From Lewinella sp. IMCC34191 (GTDB taxonomy: Bacteria > Bacteroidota > Bacteroidia > Chitinophagales > Saprospiraceae), in the NCBI RefSeq assembly GCF_003390935.1, contig NZ_QNQZ01000012.1:62001-126000 (forward strand): a stretch of DNA of 64,000 nt. The letters are read 5' to 3'. The position numbers were made by a program, and so were the translations under genes. Positions within the stretch are counted from its first letter, which is position 1. Each line of letters starts with the position of its first letter. Shown in pieces: positions 33,709 through 44,112 of this stretch. The notes under the pieces were generated by a model, which had not been told where the DNA came from, did not search any database, and saw nothing but the letters and a program-made list of their open reading frames with translations.

Positions 33709-36204
33709 CTATCGATCCGCCGTCAGGGTCACTACATCCCCCGCGGAGGTGGTCACGTCGTATTCGTACACCCGTGGGGCGCGGGCATCGGCTCGATATG
33801 ACTCCGGCCGTATCACCGGCGGCGCTACCGTAGGTACCGCGAAGAGCGGATTCGGATTGTCGCCGCTGGCCTCCCGCAGCGCGGCACCGGTCAGCGGCAC
33901 GTAAGTCCGGATCCGCAGGTTGCCCCCCAATGCCGACCGTACCGTCACCGTATCCACCGCGCCGTTCGTCCACCGCAGGCCCACTTCGAAGCCGCCCCGT
34001 GCCCGTAGCCCCGTGACGGAACCTTCGGACCACGCCGTCGGCAGGGCGGGCAGTATATGCACGGCACCGTCGTGACTCTGCAGTAGCATCTCCGCGATCC
34101 CGCTCGTACAACCGAAGTTACCGTCGATCTGGAAGGGCGGGTGGGCGTCGAAGAGGTTGTTGTAGGTACCGCCCCGCTCACCAAATCCGTCGCCGGTGGC
34201 CGGCTTCAGCTGGTCGCGAATGAGCTCCAGGGCGTGATCGCCGTCGAGGAAGCGCGCCCAGAGGTTGACCTTCCAACCCATCGACCAACCGGTGCTTTCG
34301 TCGCCGCGGGCCTCCAGCGAGGTGCGGGCGGCGGTAAGCAGTTCAGGAGTGCGATAGGGGGAAATCTGGTTGGAGGGGTACAGGCCGTACAGGTGGGAGA
34401 CGTGGCGGTGTCGGTCGTCCTGCCGGTCCCAGTCGTGCATCCACTCCTGCAGCTGGCCCCACCGGCCGATCTGCATGGGCGCCAGCTGGGGCATCAGCTG
34501 CGCCAGGCTGTCGGCAAACTCACCGTCGGTACCCAGCGCCGCGGAGGCCTGGATCACGTTGGCGAAAACGTCGTGAACCAATTGGTTATCCATTGTCGTG
34601 CCCGCCGCGATGCTCACCCCGTCGTGGTGGGCGTTTTCGGGCGACATCGACGGACTGATCACCCGCCACCCATGCTCCGGCTCCGTCTGTAGGTTGTCCT
34701 TATAAAAGAGCGCCGCCCCCTTCAGTATCGGGTAATACTCGCGTAGAAAGGCCGTATCTCCGCTATAGAGGTAGTGCTGCCAAAGGTGTTGGCTCAGCCA
34801 GGCACCGCCGCTCGGCCACAGTCCGTAGAAGGCCCCGTCCACGACCCCCGCGATACGCCAGGCGTCGGTATTGTGGTGAATGTTCCAGCCGCGGGCGGCG
34901 TACATGCTGTCGGCGGAGGCCCGTCCCGAACGGGAGATATCGCGCACCATCCCGAAGAGCGGTTCGTGCAGTTCGCTCAGGTTGGTCGGCTCCGCAGGCC
35001 AGTAGTTCATCTCCGCATTGATGTTGACGGTGTACTTGCTGTCCCAGGGCGGGGTCAGCTGCCGGTTCCAGATGCCCTGCAGGTTGGCCGGCTGGGTGCC
35101 GGGTTGGGAGCTGGAAATGAGCAGGTAGCGGCCGAACTGAAAGTACAGCGCCGCCAGCTGGGGGTCGTCGGCTTCCCCAAAGGCCGCCAGCCGCTCGTCG
35201 GTGGGGGCGGTGACCGCTTCGGTGCTGCCGAGGTCCAGTTGTACGCGGTCGAAGTAGTTGGCGTAGGCGGCGCGGTGATGCTCCTTAAGCGTATCGAAGG
35301 GCTGGGCGTAGGCGGCATCGAGGGCACTATCCGCCCGGTCGTCGGGCTTGGCCGTCAGGTGCTGGTAATCGAAGAAGTTGGTGCCGGTCGAAACGAAGAG
35401 CACGACCGTATCCGCGGCCGTGACCACCAGTGAGCTATCCGTCGCTTCCATCCGGCCACCCGTCAATTTGGCCGCTACGCGGGTAGTGAAGTCGACCCGT
35501 CCGGTTTTGCTCTCGAAGTCGCTCGAGGTGCCGCGCAGCGCCAGGCGATCTTCTTCCACCTCCACGCTGCCCGAAGGATGCGGGCTATCCAGTTCCACCC
35601 GGAAGCTCAGGCTGGCGTGTTGGTCCGCGGTCAGCTCCATCACGATTACGTTGTCCGTCAGCGAGGCGAAGGTTTCCCGCTTGTAGTTGACGCCCCCGCG
35701 CCGGTAGCTGACGGTGCTCAGGGCACGGGCGATATCGAGCTCGCGGTAGTAGTCGTCCAGCGGCGTATCGTTGGCGAAGATGACCCGCAGGTCGCCCACC
35801 GTCTGATAGGGCATGCCGTAGTTGTTACCCTTCTGCAAATCCCACGGCAGGACGGAATTAGCCAGCTCCTGGGCCGCTTTGTGCTCGTCCGCGAAGATCA
35901 GCCGGCGGATTTCCGGGAGTACGTCCAGCAGTTCCGGCACGATATTATTGCCCGGCTCTCCGGCCCACACCGTTTCCACGTTCAGCTGCAGCACGGCCGT
36001 ATCGATACCGCCGTAGACCATCGCGCCGAGTCGTCCGTTACCGAGGGGCAGGGCTTCGTTCCAGTTGGCGGCCGGGGCCGTGTACCAGAGGGCCATCGGG
36101 TTTTCGGCGTTTCCCTGCTCCTGGCTGTGCAGGGCATAGGAGCAAACAAGCAGGATGGCCAGGGCGGCGGTCCGGAGGCGAAGCGTACGTAGATACATGA
36201 TCAT
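33709..36204 (-). CDS. GH95 alpha-L-fucosidase/alpha-L-galactosidase
   Basis: Inverting enzyme for terminal alpha-1,2-linked L-fucose or L-galactose on xyloglucan, pectin or algal glycans. ATG at 36204 (or 36198) gives about 831 residues with a signal peptide ([16 protein letters not shown]); the upstream open frame is not gene-like. Domain order is an N-terminal sandwich ([20 protein letters not shown]), a helical barrel and a C-terminal beta domain. Visible catalytic-type residues are Asn396 and Asn400 ([14 protein letters not shown]), Glu523 ([11 protein letters not shown]) and Asp694 ([12 protein letters not shown]), matching the Asn/Glu/Asp set of characterised GH95. Specificity cannot be fixed. 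Confidence 0.93.
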   Translation of the reverse strand: MIMYLRTLRLRTAALAILLVCSYALHSQEQGNAENPMALWYTAPAANWNEALPLGNGRLGAMVYGGIDTAVLQLNVETVWAGEPGNNIVPELLDVLPEIRRLIFADEHKAAQELANSVLPWDLQKGNNYGMPYQTVGDLRVIFANDTPLDDYYRELDIARALSTVSYRRGGVNYKRETFASLTDNVIVMELTADQHASLSFRVELDSPHPSGSVEVEEDRLALRGTSSDFESKTGRVDFTTRVAAKLTGGRMEATDSSLVVTAADTVVLFVSTGTNFFDYQHLTAKPDDRADSALDAAYAQPFDTLKEHHRAAYANYFDRVQLDLGSTEAVTAPTDERLAAFGEADDPQLAALYFQFGRYLLISSSQPGTQPANLQGIWNRQLTPPWDSKYTVNINAEMNYWPAEPTNLSELHEPLFGMVRDISRSGRASADSMYAARGWNIHHNTDAWRIAGVVDGAFYGLWPSGGAWLSQHLWQHYLYSGDTAFLREYYPILKGAALFYKDNLQTEPEHGWRVISPSMSPENAHHDGVSIAAGTTMDNQLVHDVFANVIQASAALGTDGEFADSLAQLMPQLAPMQIGRWGQLQEWMHDWDRQDDRHRHVSHLYGLYPSNQISPYRTPELLTAARTSLEARGDESTGWSMGWKVNLWARFLDGDHALELIRDQLKPATGDGFGERGGTYNNLFDAHPPFQIDGNFGCTSGIAEMLLQSHDGAVHILPALPTAWSEGSVTGLRARGGFEVGLRWTNGAVDTVTVRSALGGNLRIRTYVPLTGAALREASGDNPNPLFAVPTVAPPVIRPESYRADARAPRVYEYDVTTSAGDVVTLTADR

Positions 36205-36343
36205 AAAGGTCAAATTGCGGCACCGCAAAGTAAATCGCCGTGCGCTTCCCGATCCCCGCCACTGGGATACAATATACCAACGCCTCCGAACGGCCGACAC
36301 TTCCGGCGGCCTTTTCGCGGGTTTCCCGCCGCCGTTGCCCGAT

Positions 36344-36364
36344 TTGGGCGGCGGAGCGCAGGTA
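36344..36364 (-). repeat. GCG-rich dispersed motif, copy b
   Basis: TTGGGCGGCGGAGCGCAGG plus TA on the + strand, just after the amidohydrolase stop and 140 bp upstream of the GH95 start. A preceding CCGCCGCC could pair with its GGCGGCGG to make a hairpin. Confidence 0.6.
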
Positions 36365-36376
36365 AAGACCTTATCG

Positions 36377-37657
36377 CTAATCCTGGATGTGGATTCGGCC
36401 ATCCCGCATCACAAAGACGAGCCCGTCCTGGAGCGTAGCCGCAAAAGCGCCCTCCAGATCGCCACGGAAGGCGACCAGGTCCGCCAGTGCACCGGCCCGG
36501 ACGACACCCAGGTCATCGCGGCCAAGCGCGCGGGCCCCGTTCCGCGTAGCGTACTGCAACACATCGACGGTAGGGATACCCGCTTCGGCGTAGCTGACCA
36601 GCCCCGTCACGGCGGCCCATCCCGGCGGGTCGGTGCTCTCCAGGTACATATCCGACCCCCATACGATCTCCACGCCGGCGGCAATCGCGCGACGGAGGCG
36701 GTCCTGGCTGCTGGCCACCCAGTTGCGGACGTTTTCCTCGCTGATCTCTATATCAGGGCCGGCCTCGAAAATGTGGATGTAGCCCTCGGCGGTTCCGTCG
36801 GTCGGCACCAGGTACACTCCGGAATCCGCCATCATGCGCAGGGTTTCGTCGTTCACCGAGTAGCCGTGCTCGATACCGTCCACGCCGGCCCTTACCGCGT
36901 CGCGGATCACGTCGTCGTAGGTTGCGTGGGCCGTGACCCGAAGACCGTGACGCCGGGCTTCCTCCACCATGGCGGTCATTTCCTCCACCGACAGCGTCAG
37001 GCCGTGGTCGTTGGTCGCGCAGATCTTGATTACGTCCACCCCGGCGGCGGCGTGGTCGGCTACTTCCCGGCGGGCTTCCTCCACGGTGCGTACGATGGCG
37101 TATTCCTTAGCCACGATGGGTTCGTGGTAGTAAGGAAGGTCATCGAACTGCCCACCCGGCGGACTGATGATCGGTCCGGAAGCAAACAACCGGGGGCCGT
37201 CGATCCAGCCCTCCTGCAGGGCCTTGCGCAGCGGTATATCCAGGTACGTTCCGGAATTGCCCAGGTCGCGCACGGTGGTCACCCCGGCTTCCAGCCACGT
37301 GCGGGCGCGCTCGGCGCCGCGCAGGATCCGCTCGTGGTCGGTGTGCTGGATGATGTCCTGCTCCATCGGAACGTTAGACCGCTGCATGAAGAGCAGGTGG
37401 GTATGGGCGTCGATCAGGCCGGGCGTCACGGTCGCGTCGCTCAGGTCGATGCGGGTGTAGCCGGCGTGCTCGTCCCCGTCCGCGTCGGTGACCGCCTCGA
37501 TGCGGTCGTTGACCACGAAGACGAAGCGATTTTCCAGGAAGGCCGCGCTCTCGGCGTCGAAGAGCCGACCGGCGTGAATGAGGTAGCGGGTAGTATCCTG
37601 GGCGCCGACCGTGCCGGAGAACAACAGGATGAGGAGCGGGAAAGCCTTGTAAATCAT
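36377..37657 (-). CDS. Exported amidohydrolase (imidazolonepropionase-like/prolidase-like)
   Basis: Metal-dependent hydrolase of the amidohydrolase superfamily with a signal peptide ([13 protein letters not shown]). The first metal site is [11 protein letters not shown] (about 80), a carboxylated Lys candidate lies in [14 protein letters not shown], further His ligands in VTAHATYDD and [10 protein letters not shown], and the last Asp in [11 protein letters not shown]. Related exported proteins hydrolyse dipeptides such as Xaa-Pro or Xaa-Arg. It starts 12 bp after the S41 protease gene, so the two form an operon and may act on the same peptides. At 426 residues it is complete. Confidence 0.87.
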   Translation of the reverse strand: MIYKAFPLLILLFSGTVGAQDTTRYLIHAGRLFDAESAAFLENRFVFVVNDRIEAVTDADGDEHAGYTRIDLSDATVTPGLIDAHTHLLFMQRSNVPMEQDIIQHTDHERILRGAERARTWLEAGVTTVRDLGNSGTYLDIPLRKALQEGWIDGPRLFASGPIISPPGGQFDDLPYYHEPIVAKEYAIVRTVEEARREVADHAAAGVDVIKICATNDHGLTLSVEEMTAMVEEARRHGLRVTAHATYDDVIRDAVRAGVDGIEHGYSVNDETLRMMADSGVYLVPTDGTAEGYIHIFEAGPDIEISEENVRNWVASSQDRLRRAIAAGVEIVWGSDMYLESTDPPGWAAVTGLVSYAEAGIPTVDVLQYATRNGARALGRDDLGVVRAGALADLVAFRGDLEGAFAATLQDGLVFVMRDGRIHIQD

Positions 37658-37669
37658 GTGTGGAGTGGT

Positions 37670-40600
37670 TTATCGGCTGCCCAGATCGTCGAGCATGACG
37701 TCAACGGCCCGCTCCAGTTGCTGGTCGCGGCCGGTGGCGATCACCGCCGGTTCGTTTTTCACTTTTATCTGGGGCTCGGTCTGGTTGTTTTCCATCCAGT
37801 CGCCGTCGATGTCGCGGGCACTCACGGGCACCACGCCCCACACGATGCCGTTGGGCAAGCGTTCCCAGCCGGCGAAGCTGCATGTACCGGGAGTGGGCAT
37901 ACCTACCGTCTTGCCGATCTTCAGGTCGGAGTAACCGGCGGCGAAGCAGTGGCCGTCGCTGTACTGGGCCTCGTTGATAAGGGCCAGCGTCGGCTTCGTC
38001 CAGCGGGAGGTCGGTTCGCCGCCCACCACTTTAGCTTCGGTCGCGTAGGTGATGAAGGGGACGCCGGTGAAGAACATCGCCAGGTCGGCTACCAGGTCAC
38101 CTCCCCCGTTGAAGCGGGTGTCGATGATCATGCCTTCCCGCTCGAAGTACTTACCCATCATATCCTGGTAAATACTCCGGTAGGGTTCGTCGCTCATGCC
38201 GGGAATGTGTACGTAGCCCAATCGGCCCTGGCTCCGCTCGTTCACTTCCTCCTCGTTCCGCTCGACCCACCGCTTGTACAGCAGCCGGGATTCCTCCCCC
38301 TGGCTGATGGGCTTTACGGTGATGGTGGTCCGTTCGTCCGATGTGGTATCGACCAGCTCCAGCAGGGTGAAGTCCCCTTCCAGGCGGTTCAGGTAGGCGG
38401 CCCAGTCACGATCGGCGGAGACGACCTCGCCGTTGATGCGCTCGATCAGCATGCCCGGCTTCAGATCGAAGGCCGCGCGGTCCAGTGGGCCGCCATCGAG
38501 TATCTCCTCGATCAGGATGCCGTCACCGGTGTGGCCGTAGTCCGCGAATATGCCCAGGGCGGCCGTTTCGTCGGGATTGTCCCCACCGCTCGGGCGATAG
38601 CGGGCTCCGGCGTGGGATACGTTCAATTCCCCGAGCATTTCGGAGAGCAGTTCGACCAGCTCGAAGTCATTGCCGATGGAGGGCAGGTGCTTGGCGTATA
38701 CGGTGCGCAGCGAATCCCAGTTCGCGCCGTGAAAATCGGAGCGATAGAAGATCGCGTCCGTCCGCTGCCAGACGTGGTCGAAGATGGCGGTCCGCTCGGC
38801 TACCTCATCGAAGGGGATCTCGCCCTGCAGTTTTACCGGCGTCTTTTTCTCCTTGTCAACGTCCAGTTTGGTGATCTTACCGCTGCTGAGGAGGTAGAGG
38901 TTTTCCTGCTTTTTATCCCACTGGAGGCTACCCCCACCGGCGCCCAGTTCCAGGGCCATCTTGGTATCGCGGGTGCGCAGATTGGTGACCCACAGGTTCA
39001 TCTTGTCCTCGAAGCTGCTGAGGTAATACAGTTTCTCGCCGTCCTTGGAGAGCACCGCGTCGCCCAGGCGGGAGGAATGGATGGTGAGGCGCTTGGTACG
39101 GTCGTGCAGGCCGTCCCAGTCGAAGGTGAGCGGTTCGACCTTCGTGCTGTCCGTCTTGGTTTCTTCCTTCTTTTTCTTGTCCTTCCCCTTATCGTCGGCC
39201 TTCTCTTCTTTGTCATCCGCCTTATTGGCTTTCTCGATGGCTTGCTGGAGTTTGTATTCCTCCTCGCTCAGGTTGAACTCATCCCAAGCAGCCTGGGTGA
39301 AGAACATGGCGTAGACATCCTGTTCGCTTTGCCCGCTGGTGGCGTAGGACTTCAGTCCGTCGCGGTTGCTGAACCAGATCATGGCCTTTCCCTTATCCAC
39401 CCACTTCGGGCGGGAATCGTAGTAGCCGCTCTCGGTCAGGTTAACGCGTTTGCCGCCGTCGGCCTTCAGCAGTAAGACCTCGCTGTTGTTCAGCAGGACG
39501 TCGTGTTCGACCAGTAACCACTCGCTATCGGGGCTCCACGTAAAGTATTTGTCGCCGTCGCGCATGTGGAAAAGCTCATCGGCACCGAGCAGGGTGGTGT
39601 CCTTTCCGGTGGCGATATCGCGGACTTTCAGCGTGCGCCGGTCCTCGATCCAGGCCAGGCGCTTGCCATCCGGGGAGTATTCGGCCAGGTAGTTATCCTG
39701 ACCGTTTTCCAAGACGGGCGTTTCTTTCAGCAGGGTAGCGGCGTAGAAGAAGGGCTCCTCTTCGCGGACCTTTTCGGATTTGAAAGTGCTCCACTTGCCG
39801 TCGCGTTCGCTGGCGTAGACCACCGATTTTCCCTCCGGCCCCCAGCTCACGAAGCGTTCCCGTTCGGGCGTGGTGGTGATGCGCTTGGTGAAGGATTCGT
39901 CCGTCGAGGTCACGAAGACCTCACCGCGAGCCACGAAGGCGATCTCTTTACCGTCGGGCGAGACGGCCATCTCTTCGATGTCGCCGTCCACGCTCACGAA
40001 GCGGTCGGTATTGCTGCCGGCCTGGGTGACGATGTTCACCTTTACTTTTTGTGGTTCGCCGCCCTCGCGCAGGGTGTAGAGTTCGCCGTCGTAACCGAAG
40101 CTGAGGAGATCGCCCCCCCGGCTCAGGAAGCGTACGGGGTGGGGCCCCAGGTCGGTCAGCTGTTCGTCGTTTTCGCCGGACAGGTCACGCTTGTACACGT
40201 TGAAATTGCCGACCCGCTCGCTCAGGTAGTAGAAGCCATCACCGTCAGCGGTGAAGACGGGCTGCCGCTCCTCGGCGGCGTTGTTCGTCAGCTGTCGGTG
40301 GGTTCCCGTTGCCATATCGTAGGCCCAGATGTCGCGGGTGATGGCGGAGGTATGGTGCTTGCGGTATTCGTTCTCGCCGCCCTTCTTGTCGTGGTAGAGC
40401 AGCGTCTTGCCGTCGGGGCTTACCTGGGCGTACTCGGCCGGTACGGTCAGCAGCTGGCCGACGCGTCCGCCCGTCGCGGGTATGGTGTAGAGTTCGGGCT
40501 GGCTGCCGGTAGGAAACTGCCGGTGTTCGGCCGCGTCCTGCCGCTGACCGCCGAAGATGACGGTGCTGTCACTCGCGCCAAAAGCGAAGGGCATCTCATC

Positions 40601-40915
40601 GGCACTGTGGTAGGTGAGTCGGGTGGCATCCCCCCCGGTGGCGGGCATCACGAACACATCGAAGTTGCCGTAGCGGTTTGAGGCGAAGGCGATGCGCTGG
40701 CCGTCCGCGCTCCAGGTGGCCATGTAGTCGTGGGCATCGTGGTAGGTCAGGCGATTGGCGTCACCACCGACGGCCGGTACCGTGTACAGATCGCCGCGGT
40801 AGGTGAAGGCAATGCGGGAACCGTCGGGGGAAATAGCCGCGTGGCGCAACCAGTTCGGTGACGATTGGGCGGTCAGGCCGAGGGTGGCTATAAGGAGGGG
40901 GAGAATTAGTTTCAC
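37670..40915 (-). CDS. Tricorn-like S41 peptidase with beta-propellers and PDZ domain
   Basis: Large periplasmic protease of the tricorn-homologue type. A signal peptide (LILPLLIATLGLTAQ) starts from GTG at 40915; no ATG is nearby. WD40/PD40-type propeller repeats (HAAISPDGSRIAFTYRGDLY) fill about 20-500, then a Lys/Glu/Asp-rich low-complexity linker at about 560-590. A PDZ domain lies around 780-850 (GPLDRAAFDLKPGMLIERIN), and the S41 domain has catalytic Ser986 in NEAQYSDGHCF. At 1081 residues it matches tricorn homologues. The adjacent amidohydrolase could finish breakdown of released peptides; this is inference. Confidence 0.9.
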   Translation of the reverse strand: MKLILPLLIATLGLTAQSSPNWLRHAAISPDGSRIAFTYRGDLYTVPAVGGDANRLTYHDAHDYMATWSADGQRIAFASNRYGNFDVFVMPATGGDATRLTYHSADEMPFAFGASDSTVIFGGQRQDAAEHRQFPTGSQPELYTIPATGGRVGQLLTVPAEYAQVSPDGKTLLYHDKKGGENEYRKHHTSAITRDIWAYDMATGTHRQLTNNAAEERQPVFTADGDGFYYLSERVGNFNVYKRDLSGENDEQLTDLGPHPVRFLSRGGDLLSFGYDGELYTLREGGEPQKVKVNIVTQAGSNTDRFVSVDGDIEEMAVSPDGKEIAFVARGEVFVTSTDESFTKRITTTPERERFVSWGPEGKSVVYASERDGKWSTFKSEKVREEEPFFYAATLLKETPVLENGQDNYLAEYSPDGKRLAWIEDRRTLKVRDIATGKDTTLLGADELFHMRDGDKYFTWSPDSEWLLVEHDVLLNNSEVLLLKADGGKRVNLTESGYYDSRPKWVDKGKAMIWFSNRDGLKSYATSGQSEQDVYAMFFTQAAWDEFNLSEEEYKLQQAIEKANKADDKEEKADDKGKDKKKKEETKTDSTKVEPLTFDWDGLHDRTKRLTIHSSRLGDAVLSKDGEKLYYLSSFEDKMNLWVTNLRTRDTKMALELGAGGGSLQWDKKQENLYLLSSGKITKLDVDKEKKTPVKLQGEIPFDEVAERTAIFDHVWQRTDAIFYRSDFHGANWDSLRTVYAKHLPSIGNDFELVELLSEMLGELNVSHAGARYRPSGGDNPDETAALGIFADYGHTGDGILIEEILDGGPLDRAAFDLKPGMLIERINGEVVSADRDWAAYLNRLEGDFTLLELVDTTSDERTTITVKPISQGEESRLLYKRWVERNEEEVNERSQGRLGYVHIPGMSDEPYRSIYQDMMGKYFEREGMIIDTRFNGGGDLVADLAMFFTGVPFITYATEAKVVGGEPTSRWTKPTLALINEAQYSDGHCFAAGYSDLKIGKTVGMPTPGTCSFAGWERLPNGIVWGVVPVSARDIDGDWMENNQTEPQIKVKNEPAVIATGRDQQLERAVDVMLDDLGSR

Positions 40916-40989
40916 GGTCAGGGGGGATTGTACAGCCGGTAAATATCCGCAAAACGACGTCGAATTCCGCCTTTCGGTTGCAAGTATTC

Positions 40990-41010
40990 TACCTGCGCTC
41001 CGCCGCCCAA
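40990..41010 (+). repeat. GCG-rich dispersed motif, copy c
   Basis: TACCTGCGCTCCGCCGCCCA plus A, ending 52 bp before the GH127 start codon. It lies inside the longer open frame, a reason to reject the upstream TTG start. Confidence 0.6.
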
Positions 41011-41061
41011 ATGGTATGCGGGAATCTTTTAATACTTTTCGTACCGGCCAATTCCTCTACC

Positions 41062-43446
41062 GTGCGCTACCTGCTTTCCCTCATTTGTCCGCTGATGACC
41101 GCTCTCCCCCTGGCGGCCCAGCAGGACTATCCCATCACGCCGGTCTCCTTTTCGGAGGTGCGTATCCAGGATGATTTCTGGCAACCGAAAATCCGGACGA
41201 ACCACGAAGTAACCATCGCCATTGCGAAGAGCCAGGAGTCGGGGCGCATCGATAATTTCCGGATGGCGGCCGGTCGCATGGAGGGGGCGTTTTGTACGGA
41301 ATACCCCTTTGACGACAGCGATATCTACAAGATCATCGAGGCGGCCAGCTACTCCCTGCAGACCTTTCCGGACGCAGGCATGGAGGCGCAGGTTGACAGC
41401 CTAATCGAACTGGTTGCCGCCGCCCAGGAGCCGGACGGTTACCTCTACACCACCCGCACCATCGGCGAGAACGTCCACCCCTGGGCCGGAAACGAACGCT
41501 GGGAACTGGTCCACGAGCTCAGCCACGAACTGTACAATCTCGGCCACCTCTACGAAGCCGCCGTCGCCCACTACCGCGCCACCGGAAAACGGAGCCTGCT
41601 GGACGTCGCGATCAAGAGCGCGGATCTGGTCGACGCCACCTTCGGCGCGAAAAAACTTCGCGACTACCCCGGCCACCAGGAAGTGGAGCTGGGCCTGGTC
41701 AAGCTTTTCCGCGTCACCGGCGAGCAGCGCTACCTCGACCTGGCGAAGTTCTTTTTAGACGTCCGCGGCCGCCCCGGCGTGGGGAACCCCAAGCAGTACG
41801 ATCAGTCGCACCTGCCGGTTACGGAGCAGTCCGCCGCGGTGGGGCACGCCGTACGCGGTGCCTATATGTGGACCGCCATGGCCGACGTGGCCGCCATCAC
41901 GGGCGATAGCGCCTACCGCCGCGCCATCGACCGGATCTGGCACGATATCGTCGACTCCAAGTATTACCTCAACGGGGGCATCGGCGCCACGGGTAGCGGG
42001 GAGGCCTTCGGGGACGCCTACGAACTGCCGAATATGACCGCCTACGCCGAAACCTGCGCCGGCGTGGGCGTGGTGCGTTGGAACCACCGGCTCTTCCTGA
42101 TGACCGGCGAGAGTAAGTACATCGACGTACTGGAGCGGTCACTTTATAACAATGTATTGGACGGCGTATCGCTCTCCGGCGACCATTTCTTCTACCCCAA
42201 TCCGCTCGCTTCCATGGGGCAGCACGAGCGGCGGGAATGGTTCGGTTGCGCCTGCTGTCCACCGAACGTGGCGCGTACGTTGCCCTCCATGCCGGAGTAC
42301 ATCTACGCCTTCCGGGACGAGGATATCTACGTGAATATGTACGTTTCTTCCGAAACGGAGGTAAAAGTGGAGGGTACGCCAATCCGCCTGCAACAGGAAA
42401 GCGGCTTTCCGTGGGAGGGTACCGTCCGCCTGAGCGTCGATCCGGAGTCTCCGGTGCAGGCCCGGCTACGGCTGCGGGTGCCGGGCTACGTGCGCAACGC
42501 CCCTACACCCGGTGATCTGTATCGCTACGCCGATCCCGAACTGCCGGCCTTTACCGTCACGGTTAACGGCTCGATCGTACCGGTAACAACGGACGATACC
42601 GGCTACCTCACCCTCGACCGCACCTGGCGGCCCGGCGACCGGGTGGAGGTCGACCTCCCCTTCGCGGTTCATGCCGTGCGGGCCGACGATCGCGTATCCG
42701 CCGATAGCGGTCGGGTGGCTTACGAACGGGGACCGCTGGTATACGCGGCGGAGTGGGCCGATAACGACGGGGAAGTCCTCAACCTGATCGTTGACGAAAG
42801 CACCCCGGTACGCGCGGAGAAATCCGGTGAACTGGGCGGCGTCTACGTACTGCGCGGTCAGGCCAAATCGGTCGCCCGCCAACTCGACGGCACCCTGACG
42901 ACCTCCGCTGCCAAACCCCTGACCTTGATCCCCTACCACCTCTGGAACAACCGCGGACCGGGCGAAATGGCCGTCTGGCTGCCGACCACCGTGGAAAGCG
43001 CCCAGCCCGCCCCGGCGCCTACCCTGACGTACACCAGTACGATCACCTCTTCGCTGGACGACGCAAAACCCCTGATCGCCCTCCGCGACCAATTGCTCCC
43101 CAAGCATTCCAACGATCATTCCATCCCCTACTTTCACTGGTGGCCCCGTAAGGATAGCCGGGAGTGGATACAGCTGGATTTTCCCGCCCTGGCCAACGTA
43201 TCGAAGGTCAGCGTCTATTGGTTCGACGATGGCCCCGACGGCGGCTGTCGCATTCCGGCCGACTGGCACGTCGAATACCGCACCGGTGACGGCTGGTCTC
43301 CGGTCGAGGCGAACGGCGACTACCCCATCGCCAAGGACGAACTCAATACCGTCACCTTCTCCACCGTACAGACGGACGGCATCCGCCTGCTCGTGGACCT
43401 GCCGGAGGATTTTGCTGCGGGTTTGTATGAGGTTATTTTGGAATAG
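41062..43446 (+). CDS. GH127-type beta-L-arabinofuranosidase
   Basis: Retaining zinc-thiolate enzyme that removes beta-L-arabinofuranose. The frame is open from a TTG at 40978, but GTG at 41062 opens a clean signal peptide (RYLLSLICPLMTALPLAAQQ) and excludes the repeat motif, giving 794 residues. The (alpha/alpha)6 barrel (about 25-430) holds FRMAAGRMEGAFCTEYPFDD and the catalytic Cys cluster Cys396, Cys398 and Cys399 in WFGCACCPPNVAR. Beta domains follow, and the C-terminal 150 residues look like a discoidin-type sandwich (KVSVYWFDDGPDGGCRIPAD). It pairs with the GH146 gene downstream on the same strand. Confidence 0.9.
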   Translation: MRYLLSLICPLMTALPLAAQQDYPITPVSFSEVRIQDDFWQPKIRTNHEVTIAIAKSQESGRIDNFRMAAGRMEGAFCTEYPFDDSDIYKIIEAASYSLQTFPDAGMEAQVDSLIELVAAAQEPDGYLYTTRTIGENVHPWAGNERWELVHELSHELYNLGHLYEAAVAHYRATGKRSLLDVAIKSADLVDATFGAKKLRDYPGHQEVELGLVKLFRVTGEQRYLDLAKFFLDVRGRPGVGNPKQYDQSHLPVTEQSAAVGHAVRGAYMWTAMADVAAITGDSAYRRAIDRIWHDIVDSKYYLNGGIGATGSGEAFGDAYELPNMTAYAETCAGVGVVRWNHRLFLMTGESKYIDVLERSLYNNVLDGVSLSGDHFFYPNPLASMGQHERREWFGCACCPPNVARTLPSMPEYIYAFRDEDIYVNMYVSSETEVKVEGTPIRLQQESGFPWEGTVRLSVDPESPVQARLRLRVPGYVRNAPTPGDLYRYADPELPAFTVTVNGSIVPVTTDDTGYLTLDRTWRPGDRVEVDLPFAVHAVRADDRVSADSGRVAYERGPLVYAAEWADNDGEVLNLIVDESTPVRAEKSGELGGVYVLRGQAKSVARQLDGTLTTSAAKPLTLIPYHLWNNRGPGEMAVWLPTTVESAQPAPAPTLTYTSTITSSLDDAKPLIALRDQLLPKHSNDHSIPYFHWWPRKDSREWIQLDFPALANVSKVSVYWFDDGPDGGCRIPADWHVEYRTGDGWSPVEANGDYPIAKDELNTVTFSTVQTDGIRLLVDLPEDFAAGLYEVILE

Positions 43447-44112
43447 CATTAGTCGTCCGCCCAGCGTAGCTGGTCTGCCGACGGGTCGAGTGGTTTCCTC
43501 TCCCCCCGGCCCCCTCTCCAGAGTAGAGGGGGTGAACCCGCTGACCTTTTTTTGGTAGTTTGCGCTATTACACCTATAGTAAGAGCCAATCCTATTTTCC
43601 GGGGGCACCGCTGATTATTGAAGCGTCAGCGGGTGCATACCTCTCTCGGCAATGACACCTCTCTTCAAAGTAGAGGGGTGGACCTGCTAACCTTCTTCCG
43701 GCGAACACGGGTCGCGGGGGAAGGACTGAATTAGTGAGGGACTGAATTCGTTAATGGGCGGGGATGCTCGCTTCGCTCTTGGAGTCGCTAGTCGCGCCTT
43801 CGCTCGCCTTCGGCTTGCTCTTATAGGGTCAAACACAGATTGCACAGAGATCGGGCACGGATTAACCACAGATTGGCTGCGCCGCTCCTTCGTAGATTTT
43901 CACAGCGCGTTCAAAATACGCATGCCGCGAAAGCACCGCCCGTATCCATCCGGAGCGCCGCAGGCAAATCAGTGTAAAATCTGTGCCAATAATCGGTGCA
44001 ATCGGTGTTGCCTCTAACACGCAAGCCGCAGGCGAGCAAAAAACCTCCCTAGCGCGAAGCGCATCCCCCGTGGCCCTACCACTCCGTACCTTACTACCTC
44101 CACCCATCCACC
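43447..44112. other. Repeat-dense intergenic region between GH127 and GH146
   Basis: No gene is supported in 666 bp. Contents: a CGTAGCTGGTC/GCCGACGGGTCG repeat (about 43450-43490); two copies of a hairpin-bearing repeat of form CCCCTCT..AGAGGGG followed by GTGAACCCGCTGACC-like text (43510-43550 and 43660-43700); a GAGGGACTGAATT..GGGGATGCTCGCT repeat (43737-43783); AATCTGTG-type words (43832-43876, 43966-44010); and two GCCGCAGGC copies (43954, 44019). Inverted copies of the first and third families lie just after the GH146 gene. Confidence 0.65.

Noticed and set aside
36226..36236. Half operator AGTAAATCG upstream of GH95
   Set aside because: Only one arm is present; a 9-bp match can occur by chance in 64 kb.
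36155..39475. 1106-codon + strand open frame
   Set aside because: It lies antisense to the amidohydrolase and S41 protease genes, whose family motifs are clear. High GC with strong codon bias produces long antisense frames, as also at 26367-28016 and 39566-40681.
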